Source: Catelliglobosispora koreensis DSM 44566 (lineage in GTDB: Bacteria > Actinomycetota > Actinomycetes > Mycobacteriales > Micromonosporaceae). Taken from it: a stretch of 64,000 nt of DNA. The stretch is taken from NCBI RefSeq assembly GCF_000379685.1, contig NZ_KB903249.1:724795-788794 (forward strand), read 5' to 3'. Made by a program: the position numbers and the translations under genes. Of the stretch, positions 1 through 8,534 are shown in pieces; positions within the stretch are counted from its first letter, which is position 1, and every line of letters begins with the position of its first letter. The notes beneath the pieces were generated by a model. It was not told where the DNA came from. It did no database searches and worked only from the letters and a program-made list of their open reading frames with translations.

Positions 1-14
1 GGTGACTGATCATC

Positions 15-1289
15 ATGGATGAACTCGAACTGCTCGCCGGAGCGCGACCGGCCGCCCCACCCTCACCGGAGATGATCGCGCGGTCCCGGGCGGCCCTGAT
101 TCAGCTGGCCGCGGCCCAGGCAACCGAAACCACCCGGCCCGCCCGGACTCGGTGGACATTGCGCCTGCGCGCGCCGATCCTCGTGCCAGCCTTGGCAACC
201 GTGCTGGTCGTCATCACCGTGGTGGCGCTCAGCCTGAACAGTGGCGCGCCGAACCAAGTTACTTCACCATCGGTACCTTCGTCGAAGGCCCGCACCTGGG
301 ACAGCACGAACGCTCCCCAGCTGCTACTTGTCGCCGCCGAGCAGGCGCAACAGCAGCAGGCCCCCGGGGCACGCACCTATTGGGTGTCCACTGTGGAGCT
401 CGGATCGCTGTTTCCTGTTGGCCCCAACGACAACCGCTATGCCATCATGACCCGCCGTACGCAGTCGAGCTGGAAGCCACTCGTGCCGGGCAAGGACTAC
501 GTCCTCGTGTCCCGGTGGGCGGGTGCTGAGCCAGCGTCCGATAAGGACAAAGCCGCCTGGCGTGCCGCCGGCTCGCCGGCGAGTTGGCCGGCCGGCGATT
601 GTGACCCGAGCCGGGTTTACACCGCTGCGCCGGGCGGGCCCGAAACCGGCGTGCGCATCTCACTGGACAGCCCGCCTTCCGCGAGCGGGCCAAACGGCAG
701 CGTGCAGGTCAGGCCGAGCTCCCGGCCGCCGTACTTCCCGTTGTTCACGGTCGTCGGCGAAAACCTGACCGCAGAACAGATCCGCGCCTTGCCATCAGAC
801 CCGGACGCGTTGCGGGCATGGCTGCTCGGCATCATCGAAAAGCAGAATCTGCCACGAGGTAACCCCGTGGAAACCGGCGAGTCCCTGTTCGACGCGGTAC
901 TGACCCTGGTTCTCGGAACACCTGTCACCCCAGCTGTTCGCGCCGCCGCGTTCCGGGTGCTTGCGGGGGTGCCGGGAATCCGTTCGCTGGGCACGGTGAC
1001 CGATGCGAAAGGACGCTCAGGCGTCGCTGTTTCTGTCGACCGCAATGACACCGTCGAGGAGCAGAGGGCGGACTCCGGCGGCCCCATGGAGGTAAGCCTG
1101 CTGTTCGATCCGGACACCGGCGCGGTTCTGGGCCGTCAGGACCGGGCGCTGCGCCCGGCCGATTACATGAGCTGGGTGCCGGCGGGATCCGTTGTGGCGT
1201 ATGAGCTTGTCGAGAGTGTCCGGTGGACCGACGACGAGCCGCCGGCGATGCCGCTTTCTCCCGGCTGGGTGGCGAGGCCGGCATGCTAG
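15..1289 (+). CDS. CU044_5270-like single-pass membrane protein (putative anti-sigma partner)
   Basis: A 424-residue protein with a short acidic, Ala/Pro-rich N-terminal cytoplasmic segment, one transmembrane helix at about residues 53-74 and a large extracytoplasmic domain. This layout and the MDELELLAGARP-type start match the actinobacterial CU044_5270 family. Members usually lie directly after an ECF sigma factor gene and are thought to act as anti-sigma-like sensors (family knowledge). Here any sigma gene would lie before the window start. The stop codon overlaps the start of the downstream protease by 7 bases, so the two are probably co-translated. Sensor function is inference; no catalytic motif is visible. 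Confidence 0.75.
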   Translation: MDELELLAGARPAAPPSPEMIARSRAALIQLAAAQATETTRPARTRWTLRLRAPILVPALATVLVVITVVALSLNSGAPNQVTSPSVPSSKARTWDSTNAPQLLLVAAEQAQQQQAPGARTYWVSTVELGSLFPVGPNDNRYAIMTRRTQSSWKPLVPGKDYVLVSRWAGAEPASDKDKAAWRAAGSPASWPAGDCDPSRVYTAAPGGPETGVRISLDSPPSASGPNGSVQVRPSSRPPYFPLFTVVGENLTAEQIRALPSDPDALRAWLLGIIEKQNLPRGNPVETGESLFDAVLTLVLGTPVTPAVRAAAFRVLAGVPGIRSLGTVTDAKGRSGVAVSVDRNDTVEEQRADSGGPMEVSLLFDPDTGAVLGRQDRALRPADYMSWVPAGSVVAYELVESVRWTDDEPPAMPLSPGWVARPAC

Positions 1290-4200
1290 GGCTTCGGCGC
1301 CTGTGGGCGTGCACGATGGTTGCTGTGGTCGCGGCGGGCTCGCTGGCGGCCAGTGTCACCCCGGTGGGGGCTGCCGTGCCGGCTGGCGATCCGCTCGCGC
1401 GGTGGGTCACTCTCGTCACGGGTGACCGGGTTCTGGTCCAGCCATCCGGTACTGGCCTGCGGGTGGTCACCGTTGAGCCGGGCAAAGGCCGCCTTGCCAT
1501 GGGATTCAAGCACCGTACCCGCCACGGCCATCATTACGTTGTTCCGGCCGACGCCGAGGCGTTGCTGGCCGCGAAACTGGTCGATCAGCGGCTGTTCGAC
1601 GTGTCGTTGCTCCTGGACTACGGCTACGACGACCGCAGCCGCAATACGTTGCCATTGCTGGTTTCTGGCGCCGCCACCGGGCTGAGGGCCGGGCGGGCGC
1701 TGCCAAGCATCGACGGCGCCGCGGTCATGCTGGAAAAGCGTGACGCGACAAGATTTTGGTCCGCCATTCGCCCGGCCGCAACCGCAGGCGCCCTCACCGG
1801 CGGGGTGACCCGGGTCTGGCTCGATGGCAAGGTCACCGCCCAACTCGACCGCACCGTGCCGCAAATCGGCGCCCCGGCCGCATGGCAGGCGGGGCACACC
1901 GGCGCGGGCGTCACGGTCGCGGTGCTCGATACCGGTATCGACACCACGCATCCCGATCTGGCCGGCGCTGTCGTTGGCGAGCGGGACTTCACGGGCAGTA
2001 CCTCCGGCACCCGCGATCTGGTTGGCCACGGCACCCATGTCGCGGGCATCGTCACCGGCGACGGAGCCGCATCCGGCGGCAAATACAAAGGCGTGGCACC
2101 GGAAGCGACGCTGCTCAACGCCAAGGTCCTCGACGACCGCGGCTTCGGCTACGAGTCGTGGCTAATCGCCGGTATGGAGTGGGCCGCCGCGCAGGGAGCG
2201 CGGATCGTGTCCATGAGCCTTGGCGCGTTCGCCACGAGCGGCGACGACCCGATAGCCGCCACCGTCGACCGGCTCACCCGGCAGACGGGCGCGCTTTTCG
2301 TTGTCGCGGCGGGCAACAGCGGGCCCGGTGAGGGCAGTATCAACAGCCCGGGTACCGCCGAGCTGGCCCTGACCGTCGGGGCGGTGGACCGCCATGACGC
2401 GCCGGCCAGCTTTTCAAGCCGTGGGCCGAGCCGCGAACGCGCGGGGATTAAGCCTGACGTCATGGCGCCCGGAGTCGGCGTCGTTTCCGCGCTGGCACCC
2501 GGATCGCAGATCGCAACCCAGCTTCCCGTGGTCGACGGGCACTACGTGGCGCTGTCGGGTACCTCGATGGCCACGCCACACGTGTCCGGCGCGGCGGCGC
2601 TGCTGGCCGGGCAGCATCCAGGCTGGCGGGCCGAGCAGCTCAAAGGTGTCCTGATGGCAAGCGCCACCGCGACCGACGGGGTCAGCGTCCACACTCAGGG
2701 CGCCGGGCGCATCGATGTGGGCCGGGCTGTACAGCAGCCGCTTTTCACCACACCGTCCAGTGTGGACGCCGGTATCGCGCAGTGGCCGCACGGCGACGAC
2801 CAGCCGATCAACACCACCCTGACCTACCACAACGACGGGGACACACCGGTCACCGTGGCGTTGTCACCACGGATGCGCGGTCCAGCAGGCGACGCGCCCG
2901 CAGGCATGTTCACGGTGACACCAGCCGAACTCGTGGTACCCGCACACGGCACGGCGACGGCACGGCTGACCGCGGACACCCAAGTGGACGCACCGGACGG
3001 CCTCTACGAGGGCGCGATCGTTGGTACGGCTGGCGAAACGGCGATACATACCCCCGTAACACTGACCCGGGAGGTGGAAAGCTACGACGTGAGGGTCACC
3101 GGGTTCGGCCCGTCCGGCGGCAAACCCTACGAGCTGGGCGCCACCTTCAAAAACGTCGACACCGGCTACTACCACGCGATCGTGGCCGACGGCGCCCCAA
3201 CGATCCGGGTACCTAAAGGCACCTACTTCGTGATCGCACATGTCAGCACACCAGCCGGGAATGACCAGTTCTCCCACGCGCTGGCAGCCGAACCTGCCTA
3301 CGTCGTGAACGGGCCCCGCACCCTGGTGGTCGACGCGCGTAAGGCCAAACAGATCGGGTTCCGGCTGGACCGGCCAGACGCCAAACTCGCTGGGGCGTGC
3401 CTGATCGGGTTCTTCCGTACCGTCGCCGGGCAAGTCGACAGCGACGAGACGATCGGGTCACCGGAGCGGCTCACGGTCATTCCGTCGAGCACATCGGCGC
3501 CGGCCGGCCAGTTCACCTATCAGCAGATCGCCTCGGCAGGCCGCTCCGACGGCAACGGTGGCTTTACCGGCTCCCCGTACGCCTACCAGCTGAGCTGGAC
3601 ACACGGTGGCAGCGTCCCGGCCAGTCTGACACCGCGCATACGCGACAGCGAACTGGCCCGCATCACCCACCGCATCGCCAAGAGCGGACCGGACCAGCAG
3701 GCATGGCTCAACTCGGTCGGACCGCTCGCGGTGCCCGGCACTATCACCCAGCTCGTCACTGCAGGCCTGAACACGCAAGCCGCGGTGGGGCTATGGCACG
3801 GCGGCCAGGGACCAGCCGACAGCGACCCAGACATCGGCTACTACTCCGCCCCCGTCACCTACCGGCGCGGCGAGACACAGCGACGGTGGAACGCTGCCGT
3901 GTTCGCCCCGACGCTGATTGACCACTCTGAGTTCGTGCCCTATCTGGCCAGATCCGGAACCTGGCTGTATGCCGGGGTACCGCTGTTCGGCAGCGGCCCA
4001 GGTGGCCAGGCAGGCGTAAGCGTGACCGACACGATGCGGCTGGCGCTCTACAAGGACGGCACACTCATCGGCGAGTCGCCGTACCAGGCTGATTGGTTCC
4101 CCGTCCCGGACGATCCCGGCGCATACCGTGTGGAGGCCACCGCCACGCGCACCGTGTCGTCGCTGTCGACCCGGCTGTCGGCGGCATGGACCTTCACCTC

Positions 4201-4543
4201 GTCCAAAGTGGACAATGAGGTCCTGCCCTTGCTGGCCATCGGTTTCCGGCCGGCCCTCGATGAACACAACCTGGCACCAGCGGGACGGCTGATGACGTTC
4301 CCGGTGTCGGTCAGCCAGGCACCCGGTGCCGACGCCGGCCAGGTGACCACGCTGACCGTCGACGTCTCCTTCGACGACGGCCAAACCTGGTATCCAGCAA
4401 AGGTTACCGGCAGCGGGACGGACCGCAGGGTCACCGTCGCGCACCCAACGGGCGCGAAGTTCGTCTCACTACGGGCGACAGCGTCCACCGACCGTGGCAT
4501 TACCGCGAGGCTGGAGATTGTGCGGGCCTACGGTCTACGCTGA
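1283..4543 (+). CDS. Secreted subtilisin-like serine protease (peptidase S8)
   Basis: An S8-family endopeptidase of 1086 residues. The ATG at 1283 is preferred over the longer frame from 1223 because it is followed at once by a signal peptide (basic MLGLRRLW, hydrophobic stretch, Ala-rich end near residue 30). The catalytic triad is visible: D216 in VLDTGIDTTHPD, H249 in GHGTHVAGI and S428 in GTSMATPHVSGAA, with the oxyanion Asn in AAGNSGPG. The catalytic domain covers roughly residues 195-480. The remaining 600 residues are beta-rich, typical of large actinobacterial S8 proteins, and probably serve substrate binding or wall association. It is predicted to be exported and to overlap the upstream membrane protein gene in an operon. 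A strong hairpin follows the stop codon. Confidence 0.93.
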   Translation: MLGLRRLWACTMVAVVAAGSLAASVTPVGAAVPAGDPLARWVTLVTGDRVLVQPSGTGLRVVTVEPGKGRLAMGFKHRTRHGHHYVVPADAEALLAAKLVDQRLFDVSLLLDYGYDDRSRNTLPLLVSGAATGLRAGRALPSIDGAAVMLEKRDATRFWSAIRPAATAGALTGGVTRVWLDGKVTAQLDRTVPQIGAPAAWQAGHTGAGVTVAVLDTGIDTTHPDLAGAVVGERDFTGSTSGTRDLVGHGTHVAGIVTGDGAASGGKYKGVAPEATLLNAKVLDDRGFGYESWLIAGMEWAAAQGARIVSMSLGAFATSGDDPIAATVDRLTRQTGALFVVAAGNSGPGEGSINSPGTAELALTVGAVDRHDAPASFSSRGPSRERAGIKPDVMAPGVGVVSALAPGSQIATQLPVVDGHYVALSGTSMATPHVSGAAALLAGQHPGWRAEQLKGVLMASATATDGVSVHTQGAGRIDVGRAVQQPLFTTPSSVDAGIAQWPHGDDQPINTTLTYHNDGDTPVTVALSPRMRGPAGDAPAGMFTVTPAELVVPAHGTATARLTADTQVDAPDGLYEGAIVGTAGETAIHTPVTLTREVESYDVRVTGFGPSGGKPYELGATFKNVDTGYYHAIVADGAPTIRVPKGTYFVIAHVSTPAGNDQFSHALAAEPAYVVNGPRTLVVDARKAKQIGFRLDRPDAKLAGACLIGFFRTVAGQVDSDETIGSPERLTVIPSSTSAPAGQFTYQQIASAGRSDGNGGFTGSPYAYQLSWTHGGSVPASLTPRIRDSELARITHRIAKSGPDQQAWLNSVGPLAVPGTITQLVTAGLNTQAAVGLWHGGQGPADSDPDIGYYSAPVTYRRGETQRRWNAAVFAPTLIDHSEFVPYLARSGTWLYAGVPLFGSGPGGQAGVSVTDTMRLALYKDGTLIGESPYQADWFPVPDDPGAYRVEATATRTVSSLSTRLSAAWTFTSSKVDNEVLPLLAIGFRPALDEHNLAPAGRLMTFPVSVSQAPGADAGQVTTLTVDVSFDDGQTWYPAKVTGSGTDRRVTVAHPTGAKFVSLRATASTDRGITARLEIVRAYGLR

Positions 4544-4557
4544 TCGCTCATCGGGCG

Positions 4558-4586
4558 GTCCAGCCGGTGCCCGGCACCGGCTGGAC
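4558..4586 (+). terminator. Hairpin terminator after the protease gene
   Basis: A perfect 13-bp inverted repeat (4558-4570 with 4574-4586) and a 3-base loop start 15 bases after the protease stop codon. There is no long T run, as is common in high-GC actinobacteria. Confidence 0.7.
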
Positions 4587-5214
4587 ACTCGCTGTGTCAA
4601 CCGCAGCCTGGCGGTGTGTAAACTGCAGCACCCAGGCGGAAACCTGCCCCGGCAGCCGAAACCCCGCCTGCGGACCCCGGAGGAGATCGTGTGCTTGGCT
4701 GCGGCCAATCCTTATGCGGCGCGATGCCGCGAAAGGTGATGCACATGCCTGGTAGCGGCCGCCCCGAAGCCGGACGCGCAACGTAAGCGGCGCAACGTGA
4801 TAGGCGCGATGAGCGAGCTGCTGACCGAGCGAGGCAAGGATCGCATCCCGGCTGTAGCCGCCGGAGGATTGCTGATGGCTTCGGGCCGGGTGGTGACTGC
4901 TAGAAGCCTCACCGAAATAAGTGCAGCGGCAGGACTTCCAAGAAGATGCAACGGATAAGTCCTCCTGATCGGTTCAGCCGGCCGAGATGTCGGTGTCTCC
5001 CTGGGTATGTGAATTCTGTTGTCGCAGCGCCTGCTACATCGGTGCGACCTTCAACAGTGGCAGAGCATACGAGTACAACAACCCGCGCGACCTGTGGACA
5101 GCAACGTTCAGTCTGATGTCATCTACCCCGGACCTTCAACGAGCATTCGGCTGCTAACACTGCAACGCACGACTAATCGCGCCGGATGCCCCAAATTCTC
5201 GTGGGGCTGAAGAA
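4587..5214. other. Gene-poor stretch, nothing recognised
   Basis: Only short frames occur here. One of about 49 codons from the ATG at 4809 (starting MSELLTERGKDRIPAVAAGG) reads somewhat like protein, but it has no recognised family and no convincing ribosome binding site. It may be a remnant of a decayed gene. Confidence 0.4.
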
Positions 5215-5685
5215 CTACGAGGCCGGGGGTGGAGTGTTGGGCGGGAGTTGGAGGCGGGCGACGAGTTCAGTGTCTTCGGTTTCGCCGGTTTCGGTGAAGC
5301 CCAGGGCGGCGTAGCAGCGGCGGGCGGCTTCGTTGGCCGGCTCGTAGGAAAGGGCGAAGCTGGTGAAGCCATGCTCGGCGGCTAGCATCGCGACGGTGGC
5401 GCGTACGGCTTCGCGGCCGATGCCTTTGCCCTGGCTGGCCGCGTCGATGATGATGCCGCCCAGCCAGGCCGACCCGTCGGCCGGGTCGGCCGCCCACATG
5501 AGGAAGCCGGTGACGTTACTGTTCAGCAAGACCGCGAGCGGCTGCCAGCCCACTTCGCTGTAGTGGCAAAGTGCTAGGTAGTAGGTGGGTTCGGCGACCC
5601 ACTCGCGCTGGTGCGGGGCGACGGTCAGCCCGGCGACGGCACGCCAGTTGCCGCCATCGACTGGTACCAAGGTGAGCGTGGTCAT
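5215..5685 (-). CDS. GNAT-family N-acetyltransferase
   Basis: A 156-residue acetyl-CoA-dependent acetyltransferase of the usual single-domain GNAT length. The acetyl-CoA loop is seen as SQGKGIGREAV at about residues 84-94, preceded by the beta-4 strand GGIIID. The later stretch ANEAARRCYAALGF is the conserved motif-B helix that ends many GNATs. The layout resembles spermidine/amino-sugar acetyltransferases of the BltD/SpeG kind, but the substrate cannot be deduced. It stands alone, transcribed toward the protease terminator. No strong Shine-Dalgarno precedes the ATG, so it may be leaderless. Confidence 0.85.
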   Translation of the reverse strand: MTTLTLVPVDGGNWRAVAGLTVAPHQREWVAEPTYYLALCHYSEVGWQPLAVLLNSNVTGFLMWAADPADGSAWLGGIIIDAASQGKGIGREAVRATVAMLAAEHGFTSFALSYEPANEAARRCYAALGFTETGETEDTELVARLQLPPNTPPPAS

Positions 5686-5799
5686 GCCAAGATCGTGCCA
5701 TGCGGGTCTCGTTTGACGCGAAATGTGGAAGCGAGACGGCAGATGCTCCGAAAGCTGGATTCAGTCCCGGACAAGATGACCTGGAACGATAGCCGTGTG

Positions 5800-5842
5800 C
5801 TTCCAAACTGATTGCGTGGGTTCGATTCCCGTCGCCCGCTCC
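5800..5842 (+). tRNA. 3' fragment of tRNA-Gly(TCC): candidate att site
   Basis: This 43-nt stretch matches the 3' half of an actinobacterial tRNA-Gly: anticodon loop cttccaa (anticodon TCC), T arm with ggttcgattccc, and 3' acceptor strand cgcccgc followed by tcc. The 5' half is absent; no GCGGGCG acceptor partner or D arm lies upstream. A duplicated tRNA 3' end running from the anticodon loop is the classic footprint of a tyrosine-recombinase att core. By normal geometry the intact tRNA and the element body would lie to the left, outside or spanning the window start. It is not a functional tRNA. Confidence 0.65.
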
Positions 5843-5877
5843 GAAAGTTATCGCAGGCCAGCCTGCCGATCGCTCGA

Positions 5878-6876
5878 CTACGGCAGCGGTACGAGGGCGA
5901 CGAACGCGTCTTCCTTGCGGCCGTATTTTTCCTGGGACAGCCGATTGAGTTCAGCCTCCAAAGTGGACTCGCCTGGCACCACCTCGGCCCGCAAAACTTG
6001 GCCGCCCGCCTGCACGGTGGATTCGCCGCCTCGGGCGAGGTCTGCGATCAGACGGCCATCGGCCAAGTAGCTGGTGCTGTCGAGAATGACGAAGCGTGGC
6101 CGGTACGTCTTGGCGCCCACCGTGACCGGCATTAGCTGATAATCGGCGAACGACGAACTGACCTGCCACAGCTCGTCGAACTGTCTGGCCGCAAAACCGC
6201 CCAGCCCGGACTCCATGGAGATCTCCAGCTGGATGGTGTCGCCGGACAGTCCGCCGATTGGCAGGAACGCGATGAGGCCCTGGTCGTCCCACTGGTAGAG
6301 GGTCACCGCCGGCGACTCGTCATAGAGCCTGACCTCAAGGCCTTCAAGACCTCTTTGCTGCTGGTACTGGTTGAGGCGCAACAGGTTCGCCCGGATCTCT
6401 TTCGCGACGTCCCAGCGGCCCCGCAATTCTTCGGTGCGCTGCCCAGCCGCCGGGGAGTCCGGATGCATGAGCAGGATCTGCACCTGCCCCTTGGCACGGA
6501 TCAGCGCATCCACGGCCTTGAAGAAGTCGCTGTCGAAGGGTGGCCCGAAGATGCGTGAGAACGTGTGCAGGATCTTTGCCCGCTTCCGCGCACCGAAAAG
6601 CCGGTCGTTGAACCAGTCGTAGTTCATCCGCCGATGCTCGACGACCTGTCCACGTTGGGCACGGCGCAGCATTGGGGTCAAAGCGAAGAGGATCAGAAAC
6701 GAGCCGATCAGTTCCGATCCGAGATTTAGCGCGAGGTTCTGCGAATAGTCGGATGAGGTGGCCGCGTAGGACAACGCCAGTGCCGTTGGCACCCCGAATA
6801 TCACCACCACTAGCAGCGACCGTAGGCCAAACGCCCGGGAGAGCCTGGCCCACCAGACCCTGAACGATTTTCGCAT
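5878..6876 (-). CDS. Two-TM membrane protein with phospholipase-D-like (DUF5919-like) domain
   Basis: A 332-residue protein. The N-terminus has two hydrophobic helices (about residues 18-38 and 48-66), followed by a soluble region with a PLD-superfamily flavour: the strand-and-loop stretch VQILLMHPDSPAAGQRTEEL at about residue 131, and later SYLADGRLIADL. A full HKD (HxKxxxxD) motif is not visible, so catalysis is doubtful. Domains of this type occur in actinobacterial accessory proteins and some defence or toxin contexts (family knowledge, loosely held). ATG 6876 is chosen; a TTG sits one codon upstream. The gene ends 36 bases from the tRNA fragment. Function unknown. Confidence 0.6.
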   Translation of the reverse strand: MRKSFRVWWARLSRAFGLRSLLVVVIFGVPTALALSYAATSSDYSQNLALNLGSELIGSFLILFALTPMLRRAQRGQVVEHRRMNYDWFNDRLFGARKRAKILHTFSRIFGPPFDSDFFKAVDALIRAKGQVQILLMHPDSPAAGQRTEELRGRWDVAKEIRANLLRLNQYQQQRGLEGLEVRLYDESPAVTLYQWDDQGLIAFLPIGGLSGDTIQLEISMESGLGGFAARQFDELWQVSSSFADYQLMPVTVGAKTYRPRFVILDSTSYLADGRLIADLARGGESTVQAGGQVLRAEVVPGESTLEAELNRLSQEKYGRKEDAFVALVPLP

Positions 6877-6912
6877 CAATGTGGATGATAGAGACTGCGC
6901 GCACTCTCGTCA

Positions 6913-7341
6913 CTAGACAATGGTTTTCAGCCCATCAGTCATCGCCCATGCTGACGGTGAGTTCGGCCTGCATCCAATGCGGGCAGCGCTGGGTGCGGCG
7001 GTAGAGCAGGAAAATCGCTCAGGTTCGCCGCACGCACCATCGCGACCGTCAGGATGACCACAGTCTGCCCACCCCGGTCCAGGTACATCGGCGGACGTCG
7101 AGGCGACGAGCAGCGTCGTCACGACCGCTGAGAGGACGACCGCGACCAGGTTATTGATGAGGAAGTAGATCCGCCGTACCTGCGACGCGGATCTGCATCG
7201 GACAGACGTGCCAGAAATCAGGCATCCTGTTAAACCCGGACAGTCATATTGGTCGTAGTCTCGGGTGGCTACACATAGAGGGGCCTTCCGTTGCGTACGT
7301 GAGCCGAATGACCCACACGAAACGCCTGAACGACGTTCCAC
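6913..7341 (-). pseudogene. Decayed small membrane protein
   Basis: A frame of 142 codons contains one clear transmembrane stretch, YFLINNLVAVVLSAVVTTLL. It then degrades into Cys/Arg-rich low-sense sequence. A different frame just downstream on the same strand reads RRTQRCPHWMQAELTVSMGD before a stop, which looks like the original C-terminus. At least one frameshift therefore separates the two halves. No family is recognised, and the start is uncertain. It lies directly upstream of the two-TM/PLD-like gene and may once have belonged to that unit. Confidence 0.4.
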
Positions 7342-7647
7342 AGGATTGGAAGCGTGCGCCGGGGCTCCCCGCGAGCCATCACCCAGGCTTTATGAGGCAA
7401 GCACTGTCGTCTTCGGACAATGAACGGAGAGAGCCGAATCTCGGCCCATAGATTGCCAGGCCATGTCCTGTTGTATGAGTGGTCTTCAAGACCACTAGGG
7501 CGCTCCCAGCCGCCGCAGGGGGCCGGTACCGGGTGGCGACTTTTAGACGGAGCACGCCCGCGCGGAACTTCCCGCGCGGGCGTGTCCTTTCGCTACGGTC
7601 TTATGCCGACCGTGGCCTGGTCCGTCGGATGATTAATGGGTCACCGA
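7342..7647. other. Intergenic region with hairpins, no gene
   Basis: No convincing coding frame is present. The stretch holds a small hairpin (gtggtcttcaagaccac, 7481-7497) and the strong terminator-like stem at 7553-7584. Convergent or remnant transcription may end here. Confidence 0.4.
7553..7584. terminator. Strong GC-rich hairpin
   Basis: A perfect 13-bp stem (7553-7565 with 7572-7584) encloses a 6-base loop and is followed on the plus strand by cctttcg. It lies downstream of the chimeric LPXTG gene on the minus strand as well, so it could act in either direction. Confidence 0.55.
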
Positions 7648-8523
7648 TCAGGATTTGCGTGTCCGGCGCAGGACGATGAGCATGGCGCCGCCCAGGATGA
7701 CGAGGATGGTCCCTGCGGTTAGCAGACTGGGCAGGAGCCGGCTACCTGTTGTAGGCAATTCTGCCGCTCCTTGACCAGGGCCACCGGTCGGGCTTCCCGT
7801 GCCTCCTGTTGGGCTGCCGGTCGGGCTTCCTGTTGGCGAACCTGTGGGGCTGCCGGTCGGGGAACCTGTGGGACTGCCCGTTGGACTGCCAGTTGGGCTT
7901 CCTGTTGGCGAACCGGTGGGACTGCCAGTTGGGCTTCCTGTTGGGCTGCCGGTCGGGGAACCAGTTGGGCTTCCTGTTGGCGAACCTGTGGGGCTGCCGG
8001 TCGGGGAACCTGTGGGACTGCCCGTTGGACTGCCAGTTGGGCTTCCTGTCGGCGAACCGGTGGGACTGCCTGTTGGGCTACCGGTCGGGGAACCTGTTGG
8101 GCTCGCGGTAGGTGATGGTGCGATGCATATCGGTTCGGTGATGGTGTTGGTGTCCAGTGTGACGGCTTCGGTTTGTGCCAGGGCGCGGCCTTGCAGGGTG
8201 GCGCCGGTCGAATGCACGGGCCGGACGACAACGATCGGCCCACCGGCGACGGTGTGACGGCGTTGGTCGGGTATGAGTTCGTTGCCGTCGCGGATGTCGC
8301 AGCCGACAGCGTTCACCACGTCCATCCCATGTTGGTGGTCAAGCCCGAACACCGCTACCTCTGGGCTGCCGAGCGAATGCCACAAGCCAACGGAGTAGGC
8401 CCACCCTGGCGTCGTATCGCTGAAAATTCCAATCACATTCCAGCCGTATTCGGCAATGCACTGGGCGGTTCGCTCATCGCGGCTCGCCCAGGAACCACCT
8501 TCGACCGGCCCGCGGCAAACCAT
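7648..8523 (-). CDS. Chimeric protein: DUF4262 domain fused to ice-binding-protein tail, SPTG repeats and LPXTG anchor
   Basis: A 291-residue reading frame made of unrelated parts. Residues 1-95 look like a DUF4262 cytosolic protein (GWNVIGIFSD, GWAYSVGLWHSLGSPEVAVFG, MDVVNAVG). At about residue 100 it switches to GRALAQTEAVTLDTNTITEP, the usual end of an ice-binding-like (DUF3494) adhesin. About 25 SPTG tetrapeptide repeats follow, then LPTTG, a hydrophobic helix and RRTRKS, a complete sortase anchor. No signal peptide is present, so the anchor could not be used. The likeliest history is a deletion that fused two genes in frame. The start at ATG 8523 is a guess from the DUF4262 boundary; longer frames upstream look non-coding. 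Confidence 0.6.
   Translation of the reverse strand: MVCRGPVEGGSWASRDERTAQCIAEYGWNVIGIFSDTTPGWAYSVGLWHSLGSPEVAVFGLDHQHGMDVVNAVGCDIRDGNELIPDQRRHTVAGGPIVVVRPVHSTGATLQGRALAQTEAVTLDTNTITEPICIAPSPTASPTGSPTGSPTGSPTGSPTGSPTGSPTGSPTGSPTGSPTGSPTGSPTGSPTGSPTGSPTGSPTGSPTGSPTGSPTGSPTGSPTGSPTGSPTGSPTGSPTGGTGSPTGGPGQGAAELPTTGSRLLPSLLTAGTILVILGGAMLIVLRRTRKS
7791..8112 (-). repeat. 12-bp minisatellite coding for SPTG, with 144-bp higher-order repeat
   Basis: A run of 12-bp units, variants of gggctgccggtc and gggcttcctgtt on the plus strand, encodes the SPTG wall-spanning stalk on the minus strand. A block starting at 7823 recurs almost unchanged at 7967, an offset of 144 bp (12 units), which shows recent segmental duplication by slippage or recombination. 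Confidence 0.85.
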
Positions 8524-8534
8524 GCAGTGGCAGG

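Noticed and set aside
4809-4958. Short frame MSELLTERGKDRIPAVAAGG...
   Set aside because: Too short, no ribosome binding site, no family; kept only as a possible remnant.
7456-7550. tRNA-Sec-like hairpin with a TCA anticodon-like loop (gtggtcttcaagaccac)
   Set aside because: No T arm with a GGTTCRA-type sequence and no matching acceptor stem; only an isolated small hairpin.
7791-8112. Possible CRISPR array
   Set aside because: Units are 12-bp contiguous repeats coding for SPTG with no unique spacers.
7799-8257. Plus-strand repeat-rich frame (VGLPVGEP-type protein)
   Set aside because: Antisense shadow of the SPTG repeat tract; the minus frame continues into LPTTG, TM and basic tail.
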